A stretch of DNA of 64,000 bases, from NCBI GenBank assembly GCA_903877385.1, contig CAIRDP010000063.1:247933-311932 (forward strand). Direction: 5' to 3'. The stretch comes from an uncultured Bacteroidales bacterium. Its GTDB lineage: Bacteria > Bacteroidota > Bacteroidia > Bacteroidales > FEN-979. Within the stretch, counting starts at the first letter, position 1. Every line of letters begins with the position of its first letter. This document shows, in pieces, positions 34,353 to 42,846 of this stretch. A program made the translations under genes and the position numbers. The notes under the pieces are model-generated. The model ran no database searches. It worked only from the letters and a program-made list of their open reading frames with translations, and had not been told where the DNA came from.

Positions 34353-35422
34353 GGTTTCCGGATCAGGATGAAGGAATGGTTCAGGTCCAGGTAATGATTG
34401 TACAGGAGGATTGTATTGAAAGGCCGTTCCTCGCTCTTGCGTATTACCGCAACTTCAGGCAACAGCTGGTGTTTCATAATCATAGAAGCCATCCAGAGCC
34501 CGAAAGAGGAAGAAGTCTGGTACTCACCGCTGAGGTGTTTCCAGGCTGCAATGCCTGCATTTTTCAAGTTGTCTGCAAGTTCCTTGTATGGTCTGGCGGA
34601 TGAGGTGTCACCGTTAATCCCGCAAACTGCCAGGTCGATATCCCCGGGCTTTATCCCTGACCTTTCGAGGAAATCTAAAAGGATAGTTTGCAGGGCCTTG
34701 CCTGAGGTTTTCCTGTTAAATGTATACACTTCCGCTAATTCGGCATAGCTGCGTGGGGATTGGGAGGATGACAGCAGGAAAAAGGCCGAACCTTCACCGG
34801 CAATGCTTCCCCTGTCTGTTGATTTAAGTAATTCAAGCGTTTCAACAGGCTTCCTTCGCCAGTGTCCAAGCCTTTGTGTAATTGCAAAGGAAACATTTGT
34901 AAGTTCATCCATGCCGCCGGCAAGCACAGTGGATGCCTGGCCGTTTCTCAGCTGGATGAGGGAATCGATCAGGGCCGATTCAAACGACCAGCCCCGGTGG
35001 ACATACGTGAAATTATAATTATGGCACTTCAGCAGCAAGGCAATCTGGGCCGAAACGGTATTATGAGTCGATTGAATGAAAGAAGTGGGAGTGAGCAACT
35101 CTTCCCTGTTCCTGACCAGTGTGGTAAGAAATTTCTCAGTGTCTTCAAGGCATCCCAGTCCCGTACCTGTTATGATAGCATCCGGCATCATGCATCCTGC
35201 ATCCTCAAGACAAATCCTTGATGAGGCCACGCCCATTTTTATTAGCCTGCCCATCCTGCGGAGGATATCAGGACTTATAAATTCCCTGTAGTTGGGTTCA
35301 ATACAGGCAAGCCTGTTCGATTGGGATCGTTTGACTTCACTAAGGAAACGGCTGCTGTTAGCCATATCCTGGGGCGAAACGCTACCGAGGCCATTGATAT
35401 ATATGGGTTTCATCGAAGTCAT
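34349..35422 (-). CDS. Ketosynthase-like chain-length factor, copy 1 (no active Cys)
   Basis: The start at 35422 (MTSMKPIYINGLGSVSP), seven bases after the ketosynthase stop, gives about 357 residues; the longer frame to 35515 lies wholly inside that gene. It has the ketosynthase fold (DAIITGTGLGCLEDTEKFL, VLAGGMDELT, GEGSAFFLLSS) but the Cys position reads YVHRGWSFES, NAHGT reads ICGINGDT, and GHT reads SGEYQT, so the whole triad is lost. This is the pattern of a chain-length factor, pairing with the upstream active ketosynthase. Overlaps the deacetylase gene by 4 bases. Confidence 0.85.
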   Translation of the reverse strand: MTSMKPIYINGLGSVSPQDMANSSRFLSEVKRSQSNRLACIEPNYREFISPDILRRMGRLIKMGVASSRICLEDAGCMMPDAIITGTGLGCLEDTEKFLTTLVRNREELLTPTSFIQSTHNTVSAQIALLLKCHNYNFTYVHRGWSFESALIDSLIQLRNGQASTVLAGGMDELTNVSFAITQRLGHWRRKPVETLELLKSTDRGSIAGEGSAFFLLSSSQSPRSYAELAEVYTFNRKTSGKALQTILLDFLERSGIKPGDIDLAVCGINGDTSSARPYKELADNLKNAGIAAWKHLSGEYQTSSSFGLWMASMIMKHQLLPEVAVIRKSEERPFNTILLYNHYLDLNHSFILIRKP

Positions 35423-35429
35423 AAGATCC

Positions 35430-36641
35430 TCAGGGCATATATTTTGAGAAAACCAGGGATGAGTTATTCCCCCCGAACCCAAATGAGTTCGAGAGAACAT
35501 GTTCAATGGCGGCATCCTGTACCAGGGCAGTAAGAGGTTTTATGTAAAGCTCTTTCATGGGAACAGACCACCTCAGGTTTGGGAAAATGCAGTTCCGGTT
35601 TATTGAGAGCAGGGAGATCACGGCTTCAATGGCTCCGGCAGCCCCAAGGGTATGCCCGGTAAATACCTTGGTGGAACTGAAGGGAGGTACGTTCTGCCCG
35701 AATATTTTCTGAACCGCCATACCCTCGCTGAGATCATTATTGCGAGTGCCTGTGCCATGAACATTGATATAGCTGATGTTGGCAGGGGACATAGAGTTCA
35801 TTGCCAATGCCTTGGCCATTGCCAGAGAGGCACCTGTACCTTCAGGCGAGGAAGCAGTCTGGTGGTAAGCGTCATTTGCATTTCCATACCCGCTAAGCAC
35901 CCCATGGATTATTTTACCATTCTTAAGGGCAAGTTCTTCAGATTCAAGTACCAGGAATGCCGCCCCTTCGCCAATCGTAAGCCCGGCGCGGTTCTCATCA
36001 AACGGGCGGCATCCTTCTTTATCAAGTATCATCAGGGTATTGAAACCGTTAAGGGTAAACCTTGTAACGGCATCAGTTCCCCCTGCAATAACCCGGTCGA
36101 GCATGCCTGCCCTGATCATCTCAGATCCCATCATGATAGAATTGGCCGAGGAACTGCAGGCTGTGCTTATTGTGGTCATAAAATCAAGTGGACCCAGGGA
36201 TTCAGCGATTTTTTCGGTGCTGTCGCTGCAATCGTGGTTGATAATTTGGGAGAGCTTCCCTTTCGATGGATTTTCAAGGAATAAAGGGTAAAAATTCTCG
36301 CTGCGGTCCATTCCGCCAACGGTAGTGGCCGAGATAAGCCCGGTCCTTATATGCCGGTCGGGTTTCATACCCGACATCGCTGCCGCATCCCTGGCAGCGC
36401 AGATACCAAGAAGAGCCGTGCGGGTATACCTCTTGAGTGACTTAAGCCCGGATAATTCCAGAAGTTCCTGGTCAGAAAGTTTAACTTCGGCAATAGGCAG
36501 TTTCCCTTTATGAATCGTCTCAAACCGTGTGATCTCCCCAATGCCTGAATGCCCGTTCATCAATGAATGAAGAACTTCAGTGGCATTCATGCCAATGGCC
36601 GAAACAATTCCGTAACCAGTTATCACAACACGGTTTCCCAT
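35430..36641 (-). CDS. 3-oxoacyl-ACP synthase (KS), partner of chain-length factor copy 1
   Basis: The start at 36641 (MGNRVVITGYG) fits the promoter at 36694-36665 and gives 403 residues. The triad is complete: Cys in STACSSSANS (residue 162 of this form), His in NVHGTGTRNND and His in FTGHTLGAAGAIEA. Ends with VLSNSFGFGGNNSSLVF. Paired with the following chain-length-factor-like gene, as the KS-CLF pairs of type II systems that make aryl polyenes. A closely similar pair follows at 39010-36760; the two pairs probably arose by duplication of a two-gene block. Confidence 0.9.
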   Translation of the reverse strand: MGNRVVITGYGIVSAIGMNATEVLHSLMNGHSGIGEITRFETIHKGKLPIAEVKLSDQELLELSGLKSLKRYTRTALLGICAARDAAAMSGMKPDRHIRTGLISATTVGGMDRSENFYPLFLENPSKGKLSQIINHDCSDSTEKIAESLGPLDFMTTISTACSSSANSIMMGSEMIRAGMLDRVIAGGTDAVTRFTLNGFNTLMILDKEGCRPFDENRAGLTIGEGAAFLVLESEELALKNGKIIHGVLSGYGNANDAYHQTASSPEGTGASLAMAKALAMNSMSPANISYINVHGTGTRNNDLSEGMAVQKIFGQNVPPFSSTKVFTGHTLGAAGAIEAVISLLSINRNCIFPNLRWSVPMKELYIKPLTALVQDAAIEHVLSNSFGFGGNNSSLVFSKYMP

Positions 36642-36664
36642 GAAATCTGTTTGTTTCAAGGCTG

Positions 36665-36694
36665 CAAATTTAGAAAAATTCCGCAGGTAATCAA
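36665..36694 (-). promoter_or_regulatory. Promoter ahead of KS-CLF pair 1
   Basis: Minus strand: TTG at 36694-36692, 19-base spacer, TAAATTTG at 36672-36665. Transcription would begin near 36659, about 18 bases before the start at 36641. This supports the shorter ketosynthase start. Confidence 0.5.
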
Positions 36695-36713
36695 TGGTAT
36701 TTACCCCGGCTAG

Positions 36714-36726
36714 CCCGGGCCCCGGG
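36714..36726 (-). terminator. GC-rich inverted repeat between the two KS-CLF pairs (attenuator or terminator candidate)
   Basis: CCCGGG at 36714-36719 and CCCGGG at 36721-36726 form a 6-base perfect inverted repeat with a single central base, in a stretch that also holds a CCGGCTAG-type near palindrome. It lies between a stop codon (36760) and a promoter (36694). There is no long T-run, so classical termination is not assured. Confidence 0.3.
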
Positions 36727-36759
36727 TTCCTGGGAAAGCGCTGAATTTACAAGTGGAGA

Positions 36760-37815
36760 TTAAACCCGGACCAGGATAAAGGCGTGGTCGGTATTCCTGA
36801 AATGATTGTGGATCAGTATATTTTCAAGTTTCTCAGGCTTCCGTTGAAGCAAAGGCATACAGCTTGGGATCATCTGCCTACTGATGATGTTTGCGGCAAG
36901 GTAAAGGGCAAAGCCTGAAACTGTGTGGTACTCTCCGCAAAGATGCTTATACAAAACCCGGGCGGCAGCAGGGACAGACTGCATGATTACTTCATTGCAA
37001 ACCCTGTCGTGCTCCGAATACCCATTGCTGCCCATAAGCACCAGGTCCACTTCAGCGGGCATGAGGCCGTTATCGGCCAGAAATTGTTTAACGAAAGAAG
37101 CAGTCTGCATCGTGGAGGAAGGCTTGTACAAGGTCTCAACTGCCGCAAGACGCGCATATGTTTTTTCGTTTTTTTCGCTCGAGATGACGAAATATGCCGA
37201 ACCTTCTCCTGCCAGGGCCCCGGGTGTTTCACTGGTCCACAGATCAAGGTTCCTTATTGCCTCGCGTTTCCACATTCCAAGCCTGCGGATGATGGTGAGG
37301 TGGTTTAGGGTCATCTCATCAATCCCCCCGGCAAGAACGTTGGCTGCAGAGCCTTCCCTGATCTGTAAAACCGCGTCGGTAAGGCAGCTTTCAAGCGAGA
37401 AGCAACGGTGCACAAAGGTTGAATTATACTCATGGCATTTCAGGCTGATGGCAATCTGGGAGCTGATGGTATTGTATGTGGACTGGATGAAAGGGCTGGG
37501 GTTAAGGAATTTTTCCTCTATAGTGAGCTCCCCCAGAATCTTTTCGGTATCCTCAACACTGCCCAAGCCGGTCCCGGTAATAATTGCGTCAGGAGCGTCT
37601 ATCCCGGCATCCCGAAGGCAGATCTTTGCCGAAGTGATTCCCATCTTGATGAGGCGGCTCATCCTCCTAGAAGCAATAGGATCGATATAGGATTTATAAA
37701 CAGGCTCTACTGATTTCAGGAAATCGGCAGTCTGCTCAACAACAGCTTCAAGAAAACCCTGGCCTGGAAGAGTGTTCTGGGGAGAAATGATGCCGATTCC
37801 GTTAATGTACTCCAT
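36760..37815 (-). CDS. Ketosynthase-like chain-length factor, copy 2 (keeps a Cys)
   Basis: A 351-residue paralogue of the 34349-35422 protein (shared DAIITGTGLG(S/C)(V/L)EDTEK, FIQSTxNTxSxQIA, VLAGGxDE, SGEY/CGEY). The usual ketosynthase His motifs are changed to MGSNGYSEHD and LCGEYHTVSG, so it should not condense by itself. Unlike copy 1 it has a Cys (138, in FVHRCFSLES) at or next to the normal active-site Cys position. Its start overlaps the stop of the preceding ketosynthase gene by 14 bases, which fits a stoichiometric KS-CLF heterodimer. Probably controls chain length or, if the Cys is used, a priming or hydrolytic step. Confidence 0.85.
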   Translation of the reverse strand: MEYINGIGIISPQNTLPGQGFLEAVVEQTADFLKSVEPVYKSYIDPIASRRMSRLIKMGITSAKICLRDAGIDAPDAIITGTGLGSVEDTEKILGELTIEEKFLNPSPFIQSTYNTISSQIAISLKCHEYNSTFVHRCFSLESCLTDAVLQIREGSAANVLAGGIDEMTLNHLTIIRRLGMWKREAIRNLDLWTSETPGALAGEGSAYFVISSEKNEKTYARLAAVETLYKPSSTMQTASFVKQFLADNGLMPAEVDLVLMGSNGYSEHDRVCNEVIMQSVPAAARVLYKHLCGEYHTVSGFALYLAANIISRQMIPSCMPLLQRKPEKLENILIHNHFRNTDHAFILVRV

Positions 37816-39010
37816 ACTTCTTGAATATCAGTGAGCTGTCGTTACCTCCGAAACCAAACGAGTTGCTCATCACCAAATTAAGGTTTGCACCCCTGATCAT
37901 TTCAGTTACAGGCCGGAATTTCAATTCCGGCATTTGGTTTGAAAAGTTCATGTTGGGCCACACAATTCCATGCACAAGACCTAATATTGAAATGATCGCT
38001 TCGGCCGAACCTGCAGCCGAGGTCATATGCCCTGTAAAGGGCTTGGTAGAACTGACCCAGGGAATTTTCCCTGTAAACAGGTTTTCGATTGCACGTCCTT
38101 CAGAAAGATCGTTATTGTCGGTGCCTGTCCCGTGGGCATTGATGTAATCCACCGCATCAGGAGTTTTACCGCTCATCTCCAGGGCTTTTTTCATCGCCAG
38201 GTAAGCCCCGGTGCCATCAGGGGAAGAAGCAGTCTGGTGAAATGCTTCACAGGCATTTCCGTACCCGGCAAGTTCGCAGATCACCCTGTTCCCGGTCTTT
38301 TCATTTGCCTCCTCAGTTTCCAGGATAAGATAGGCAGCGCCTTCCCCGAGATTTATGCCATTCCTGCCTGCATCAAAGGGCCGGCAAAGCTGTTTATCCA
38401 GGATTTTCAAAGCATTAAACCCATTCAGGTGAAACTTTGTAAGGGATTCGGTACCCCCGGCAACAGCACAATCAAGTTTACCGGCTTTCATCAGCCTGGC
38501 TGCAAACATGATCGAGTTGGCCGCGCTGGAACAGGCTGTGCTGATGGTGGTCATGAATCCCTTGAGCCCAAGGTGGTCTGCAATCTTCTCAGTACTGTCG
38601 GCACAATCATAAATGTCGATAAAGGCGTTTTTACTGTCGTTGAAAAGAAAATCCTGGTAGTATTTCTCACACTGGTCCATACCGCCAACCGTAGTGCCCG
38701 AGATCAGGCCGGTTCTGAGGCCGGGATGATCACCGAGACTGGCATGCCTGTATGCTTCCTTTGCAGCAATAATGCCCAGGAGGGTGTTCCTGGAATAGGC
38801 TTCAGTTGAGGGAACTCCGGCAAGGCAGCTGAGTTCTTCGCTGGCCATGCGCACTTCCGACACCAGCAACTCATCCCTGAGGCTGGTTTCAATATGCCTG
38901 ATACGGCCAATCCCGGAACGGAGATTTAATAATGAATTGAGATTTTCCTGAGCATTGTTACCCAGACCCGATATGAAACCCAATCCGGTAACAAAGATCC
39001 TTGAAGGCAT
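37802..39010 (-). CDS. 3-oxoacyl-ACP synthase (KS), partner of chain-length factor copy 2
   Basis: A 402-residue ketosynthase with full triad: Cys in STACSSAANS (residue 160), His in NAHGTGTDNND, His in FTGHMTSAAGSAEA. It is a close paralogue of the 35430-36641 protein (shared GLISGTTVGGMDQCEKYY/ATTVGGMDRSENFY and KIADHLG). It follows the ACP gene at 39011 with no gap and overlaps the chain-length factor by 14 bases, so ACP, KS and CLF form one translational block. Likely polyene chain elongation. Confidence 0.91.
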   Translation of the reverse strand: MPSRIFVTGLGFISGLGNNAQENLNSLLNLRSGIGRIRHIETSLRDELLVSEVRMASEELSCLAGVPSTEAYSRNTLLGIIAAKEAYRHASLGDHPGLRTGLISGTTVGGMDQCEKYYQDFLFNDSKNAFIDIYDCADSTEKIADHLGLKGFMTTISTACSSAANSIMFAARLMKAGKLDCAVAGGTESLTKFHLNGFNALKILDKQLCRPFDAGRNGINLGEGAAYLILETEEANEKTGNRVICELAGYGNACEAFHQTASSPDGTGAYLAMKKALEMSGKTPDAVDYINAHGTGTDNNDLSEGRAIENLFTGKIPWVSSTKPFTGHMTSAAGSAEAIISILGLVHGIVWPNMNFSNQMPELKFRPVTEMIRGANLNLVMSNSFGFGGNDSSLIFKKYGVH

Positions 39011-39271
39011 TCAGGCTTTCTTTTGATGCTCGGTAATATATTCGGCCATGGTACGGATTGAATGAAATATTTTTTTCCCGTCTTTTGGATCTTCTATTTT
39101 AATACCATAGTTCTTTTCAAGGAGGACAATCAGTTCCAGGGCATCAATCGAATCCAGGCCAAGGCCTTCCCCGAACAAGGGGGAGTCAGGGTTAATATCG
39201 TCCTCTGAAATATCTTCAAGATTAAGTTGGGTGATAACTTCTTTCTTCAGTTTGTTGATCAATTCGTCCAT
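39011..39271 (-). CDS. Acyl carrier protein
   Basis: An 86-residue carrier protein with GLGLDSIDALELIV, Ser at residue 41, and helices typical of ACPs. Directly upstream of the KS-CLF pair 2 and directly downstream of the half-length KS-like protein, so probably the carrier for polyene elongation. Similar to the ACP at 6436 (LDSVD). Confidence 0.92.
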   Translation of the reverse strand: MDELINKLKKEVITQLNLEDISEDDINPDSPLFGEGLGLDSIDALELIVLLEKNYGIKIEDPKDGKKIFHSIRTMAEYITEHQKKA

Positions 39272-39280
39272 ATTCTGTTT

Positions 39281-39925
39281 TCAGTTTACTTTGATTATTT
39301 CATTAAGCGAAGCTTCAGTAAAAGGCATAGGTTTGAACCCATTTATCCAGGTCGCCGTACTTTCATTTTCCACCAGGGCCATCACTGCCTTGAAATTATT
39401 GCCGAGTATTTCAACCCAGCCGCAAATACAGGCTTCGGCCCTGTGATTATCAAGAATCTCACTAACATAATCCTTCAAGGTTGAAGGATTGAATTTTTCA
39501 CTTACCAGGAATGCATTTTCCCCTTTAAGGCCGTGTCGTATGCAGATCTCCCCGATAACGATATTGGCCAGGGTGTACACGAAAACCGAAGGGCTTGGAA
39601 AGTAGGCCGACCGGTTCCTGATACTCTCCTGGTGCAAGAGATCGGTATCGAGACTGGAACTTGAATTGGCCAGCACTACGGCAAGCGATCCGGGTTTAAA
39701 TATCCCGGGGTTTTCATATCTGAGCAGTAGCTCGGCGCACATAAACCCAAGCTTGCTTAAAGAATCCATTTTATAGAACTTGGGGTATGCGATCTGCTCC
39801 TGCTTATACAGAGCCTTGATAAACTCTGCAAAAGTAGCAATTTTTTCCTGATAAAAGATAAGGCGCTTATTTGCAAACACTTTACCCTCTCCAATATAGG
39901 TATATGCGGTTATCAGTTTTTCCAT
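39281..39925 (-). CDS. Half-length ketosynthase-like protein
   Basis: I choose the start at 39925 (MEKLITAYTYIG), one base after the preceding stop; a frame to 39955 would overlap it. The 214-residue product matches only the N-terminal half of the ketosynthase fold: AVVLANSSSSLDTDLLHQ, then SPSVFVYTLANIVIGEICIRHGLKG, which corresponds to the region just before the active Cys. No Cys or His triad follows. It fits Pfam-type N-terminal ketosynthase-like domains found in aryl-polyene loci. It may be a chain-length or priming accessory subunit for the KS at 39927. Function unproven. Confidence 0.72.
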   Translation of the reverse strand: MEKLITAYTYIGEGKVFANKRLIFYQEKIATFAEFIKALYKQEQIAYPKFYKMDSLSKLGFMCAELLLRYENPGIFKPGSLAVVLANSSSSLDTDLLHQESIRNRSAYFPSPSVFVYTLANIVIGEICIRHGLKGENAFLVSEKFNPSTLKDYVSEILDNHRAEACICGWVEILGNNFKAVMALVENESTATWINGFKPMPFTEASLNEIIKVN

Positions 39926-39926
39926 C

Positions 39927-41099
39927 TCAGGTTTTCTGAAATACCAGGGCTGCATTGCATCCTCCGAAACCGGATGCAGTTTTCAGGCAGGTATTGACAG
40001 GTTTAAAAATTGTTTCTGAAACTACGTTGATCATCCCGGGGAAGCCGGAAACTTCAAGTCCGGCTGAACTGAAGACCCGGTTCAGCTTCATCGATTGTAT
40101 TATTGCCGCCGATTCCATGAGGCCCGAGGCGCCAAGCGTATGCCCCCAATATCCCTTGAAACTGTTCAGGGGAACCTTGTCCATTTTACTGAGTGAAACA
40201 GCCTTGGCTTCCATTTCATCATTAAACGGGGTGGCTGTTCCATGAGCGTTGATAAAATCCACGGCAGTATATTCAATTCCTGAATCTTCAAGTGATTTGT
40301 TGATTGCCATGCTTAGTTCTTCCCCGGTTCTTGAAGGCCCCGAGATGTGATTTGCATCATTGCTGACCGAACCGCCCATGACAAGAATGTGTTCAGTTTT
40401 GCCGTCCCCGGGATTTGTTGAAAGTACGATGGTCCCGCAGCCTTCACCAAGTGAAAGGCCTTTGCGGCTTAAGTCAAAGGGTTTGCATGGCTCAGGGCTT
40501 AGAGCCTGAAAGGACTGGAAACCCGAGATCACGAATTCGGTGGCAATATCGCCACCTGCAACCACGGCGGTTTCATATTTGCCTGAACGGAGCAGGCGGC
40601 TTGCAGCAATCAGGGCCATAACGCCCGAAATGCAGGCGTTGCTGATGATCAGGGGGGTATTGGCAAACCCGAAAAAATCCTTAACTACAGAAGCTAATGC
40701 CCAGAGGTAAACTCGTTTATGGTCGAACTTTGCTGTAAACCGGTCTTCAAGAAGGTCAATATTCCCTTTGGTGGTGGACAAGACCAGAATGACTTTTTTG
40801 TTATCCGGCCTGACCGGCAGGTTTTGAATTGCATCTGAAACCGACAAGATCAGGAGCTTTTCAAGCCGGGTAAAAAAAGAAGGCTGCTGTTCCTTTTTAT
40901 TCTGTTTAAGGATTAGCTCAAACTTTCTTTCCATCTCCTGTGTGTCGACAAGCGAAATAGCCAGCTTATTGGACGACAGCTTTTCGTCATGATGAATCCT
41001 TATACCTGTTTTACCTGATAAAAGTGCTTCAGCATTTCCCGATGCAGTAAAGCCAAGGGCAGAGATTATATTTTCGGAAATAGCGTAAACAGCTTTCAT
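39927..41099 (-). CDS. 3-oxoacyl-ACP synthase (KS), divergent
   Basis: A 390-residue ketosynthase with Cys in IISNACISGVMAL (residue 156), His in NAHGTATPFND, and His in YWGHTLGASGLME, so it should be active. The motif NACISG replaces the usual TACSSS, and the protein is the most divergent active KS in the locus. It precedes the half-length KS-like protein with a 1-base gap. A role in the first condensation on the aryl starter is possible; this is inferred from its distinct sequence and its neighbours (thioesterase, half KS, ACP). Confidence 0.89.
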   Translation of the reverse strand: MKAVYAISENIISALGFTASGNAEALLSGKTGIRIHHDEKLSSNKLAISLVDTQEMERKFELILKQNKKEQQPSFFTRLEKLLILSVSDAIQNLPVRPDNKKVILVLSTTKGNIDLLEDRFTAKFDHKRVYLWALASVVKDFFGFANTPLIISNACISGVMALIAASRLLRSGKYETAVVAGGDIATEFVISGFQSFQALSPEPCKPFDLSRKGLSLGEGCGTIVLSTNPGDGKTEHILVMGGSVSNDANHISGPSRTGEELSMAINKSLEDSGIEYTAVDFINAHGTATPFNDEMEAKAVSLSKMDKVPLNSFKGYWGHTLGASGLMESAAIIQSMKLNRVFSSAGLEVSGFPGMINVVSETIFKPVNTCLKTASGFGGCNAALVFQKT

Positions 41100-41108
41100 C
41101 GCTATGGT

Positions 41109-41525
41109 TTATTCAATTCCCCATTTCTTTTTCCACCCGGTATAGAAAGCAGGGGAGGTCAGCAGGAGCTCGCCTTCGGGAGTTAGAAAGACCTGGGTGG
41201 AACTTCCAGTGGCTACAATCTCCCCGTCATTTTTCCTCGAAACAGTGTATTCAAACACGATCTTGGCTGCATCGGTAGGGATGTATCGTGTTTCAACATA
41301 AAGCTGGTCCCCGTAAACCAGGGGCTTTTTATAATCGCAGTTTATTTTCACGATAGGGATCATCACATTATGCCTGTATACTTCAAGGTAGCCCAGGTTG
41401 AATCTCAGGCCGAAGGATTCCCTTCCGTCTTCAAAATATTTCAGGTAGTTTCCATGCCAGACGATTTTCATGGAATCAACTTCGCTGAAACGTACCGTAA
41501 TCTCTCTGATGTCTAATAATTCCAT
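41109..41525 (-). CDS. Acyl thioesterase (4HBT/YbgC-like)
   Basis: A 138-residue hotdog protein with EITVRFSEVDSMKIVWHGNYLKYFEDGRESFG, where the D-S-M-K-I-V-W-H-G-N-Y pattern is that of YbgC-like thioesterases (Asp and His present). It lies between the ABC-2 permease (1-base gap) and the divergent ketosynthase (9-base gap). Aryl-polyene loci carry such a thioesterase, perhaps for editing or release. Confidence 0.88.
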   Translation of the reverse strand: MELLDIREITVRFSEVDSMKIVWHGNYLKYFEDGRESFGLRFNLGYLEVYRHNVMIPIVKINCDYKKPLVYGDQLYVETRYIPTDAAKIVFEYTVSRKNDGEIVATGSSTQVFLTPEGELLLTSPAFYTGWKKKWGIE

Positions 41526-41526
41526 G

Positions 41527-42828
41527 TTAGCTGTTTAGGGGTGAATTCACTCTTCGGTAAAATAATGCGATGGAGATGGTCACGATAAAAAATCCAAGAA
41601 GCTTCAGTATCTGGGGGAGGACATCAATAATCGTAGCCTGTCGCAGGAAAAGGTCTATAAAACCCACATGTCCCCAGTTCAGTGGTGAGAATGTAGCTAT
41701 AGTGCGCATCACTTCAGGCATAAAATAAACAGGAACCCATAATCCGCCCAAAGCAGTAAAAACCACAACAGAAACCACCCCGAAGGAAGCTGCCTGCTGA
41801 TGGGTACGGGCTATCGTGCCCACTGCTATGGCGAAACCCAGAGCTGCAAGACTTGAAGCAATCATCATCAGCAATATCCCCGCGTAATTTGAACCTATAG
41901 TGAGGGGGGCAATGTTTGCCAGGGGAAGAACGAACCGGCCGGCCAGCATCATTAGAATGAACTGAATAACACAAACAACAGTGTACACTGCTACTTTGGC
42001 CATGAAAATTGTAAAATAGGAAACAGGCATGGTATAAATCCTGATTAAGCTGCCTTCTTCACGTTCCTTAATCATACTGCCGCTCATGGGGATGACTATG
42101 AAAAACATGGCAAAAAGCGCCCAGGCCGGCACATTGTGCTGGGTGGTTGAGGGTAAGGCTTTTTCATCCTTTCCTGCCGGAAATATCTCTGAAAAATACA
42201 CAGTCTCCTTATAGTCCATTTTTGGAGGACGGTATTGGGGGAACATTTTTTTCAGTTCCGAGTTGAAGGAACCGAAGATCATGGATGATTCGATAAACAT
42301 ACTGTATTCTTTCATCGTCGCCATAAAGGCGTATTTGAAAGTTCCCTTGATGCCGGGATCGAAATAAACAGAGATGTTGACCGAGTCGTTCGACTGAAGG
42401 TCGAGAAATGGATTGTCGACAGGCATCATGATACCCGAAACAATCTGGGTTACCATAATCTGGACTTTATGCCTGATTATTTGAGTTGCTCCTTTTGGAA
42501 TGATAACACCTACATTATATTCGCCCCTGGCGATTTTTTCCCTGGCCAGGTCGCGGGTCAGCTTTTTCCCGTCAACGCTGGTGTATATCTTGAAAATATT
42601 GGAGTTTTTAAGGCCCTGCTCAATTTTCGCACCAAGAGTATCCTGGTCTTCATCGACCAGTAAAACAGGTATTGAAGGATCCTTTGTGATTGAGCTCCAT
42701 CCTTTTTCCTGCACCAGGGCCAGGATCACCACCATGATCATAGGCATGACGAAAAGAAGGATAAGCCCTGCCATGTCCCTGAGCAGGATCAATGATTCCT
42801 TACGGCAAGCTGAAAAAAATTTGAACAT
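41527..42828 (-). CDS. ABC-2 type transporter permease, copy 2
   Basis: A 433-residue permease with an N-terminal helix (GLILLFVMPMIMVVILALVQ), a long extracytoplasmic loop (about residues 40-245) and six C-terminal helices starting with VPAWALFAMFFIVIPMSGSMIKEREEGS. It is cotranscribed with its ATPase (18-base gap) and shows the same layout as the permease at 8157-9347. Together they may form a complex that exports a lipid-linked intermediate. Confidence 0.9.
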   Translation of the reverse strand: MFKFFSACRKESLILLRDMAGLILLFVMPMIMVVILALVQEKGWSSITKDPSIPVLLVDEDQDTLGAKIEQGLKNSNIFKIYTSVDGKKLTRDLAREKIARGEYNVGVIIPKGATQIIRHKVQIMVTQIVSGIMMPVDNPFLDLQSNDSVNISVYFDPGIKGTFKYAFMATMKEYSMFIESSMIFGSFNSELKKMFPQYRPPKMDYKETVYFSEIFPAGKDEKALPSTTQHNVPAWALFAMFFIVIPMSGSMIKEREEGSLIRIYTMPVSYFTIFMAKVAVYTVVCVIQFILMMLAGRFVLPLANIAPLTIGSNYAGILLMMIASSLAALGFAIAVGTIARTHQQAASFGVVSVVVFTALGGLWVPVYFMPEVMRTIATFSPLNWGHVGFIDLFLRQATIIDVLPQILKLLGFFIVTISIALFYRRVNSPLNS

Positions 42829-42846
42829 TACGTTTTTCTTATCCTG

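Noticed and set aside
36923..37690. A 255-residue rightward reading frame
   Set aside because: Antisense to chain-length factor copy 2; Ser/Arg-rich shadow composition.
38027..38809. A 260-residue rightward reading frame
   Set aside because: Antisense to a ketosynthase with intact catalytic motifs; no recognised domain.
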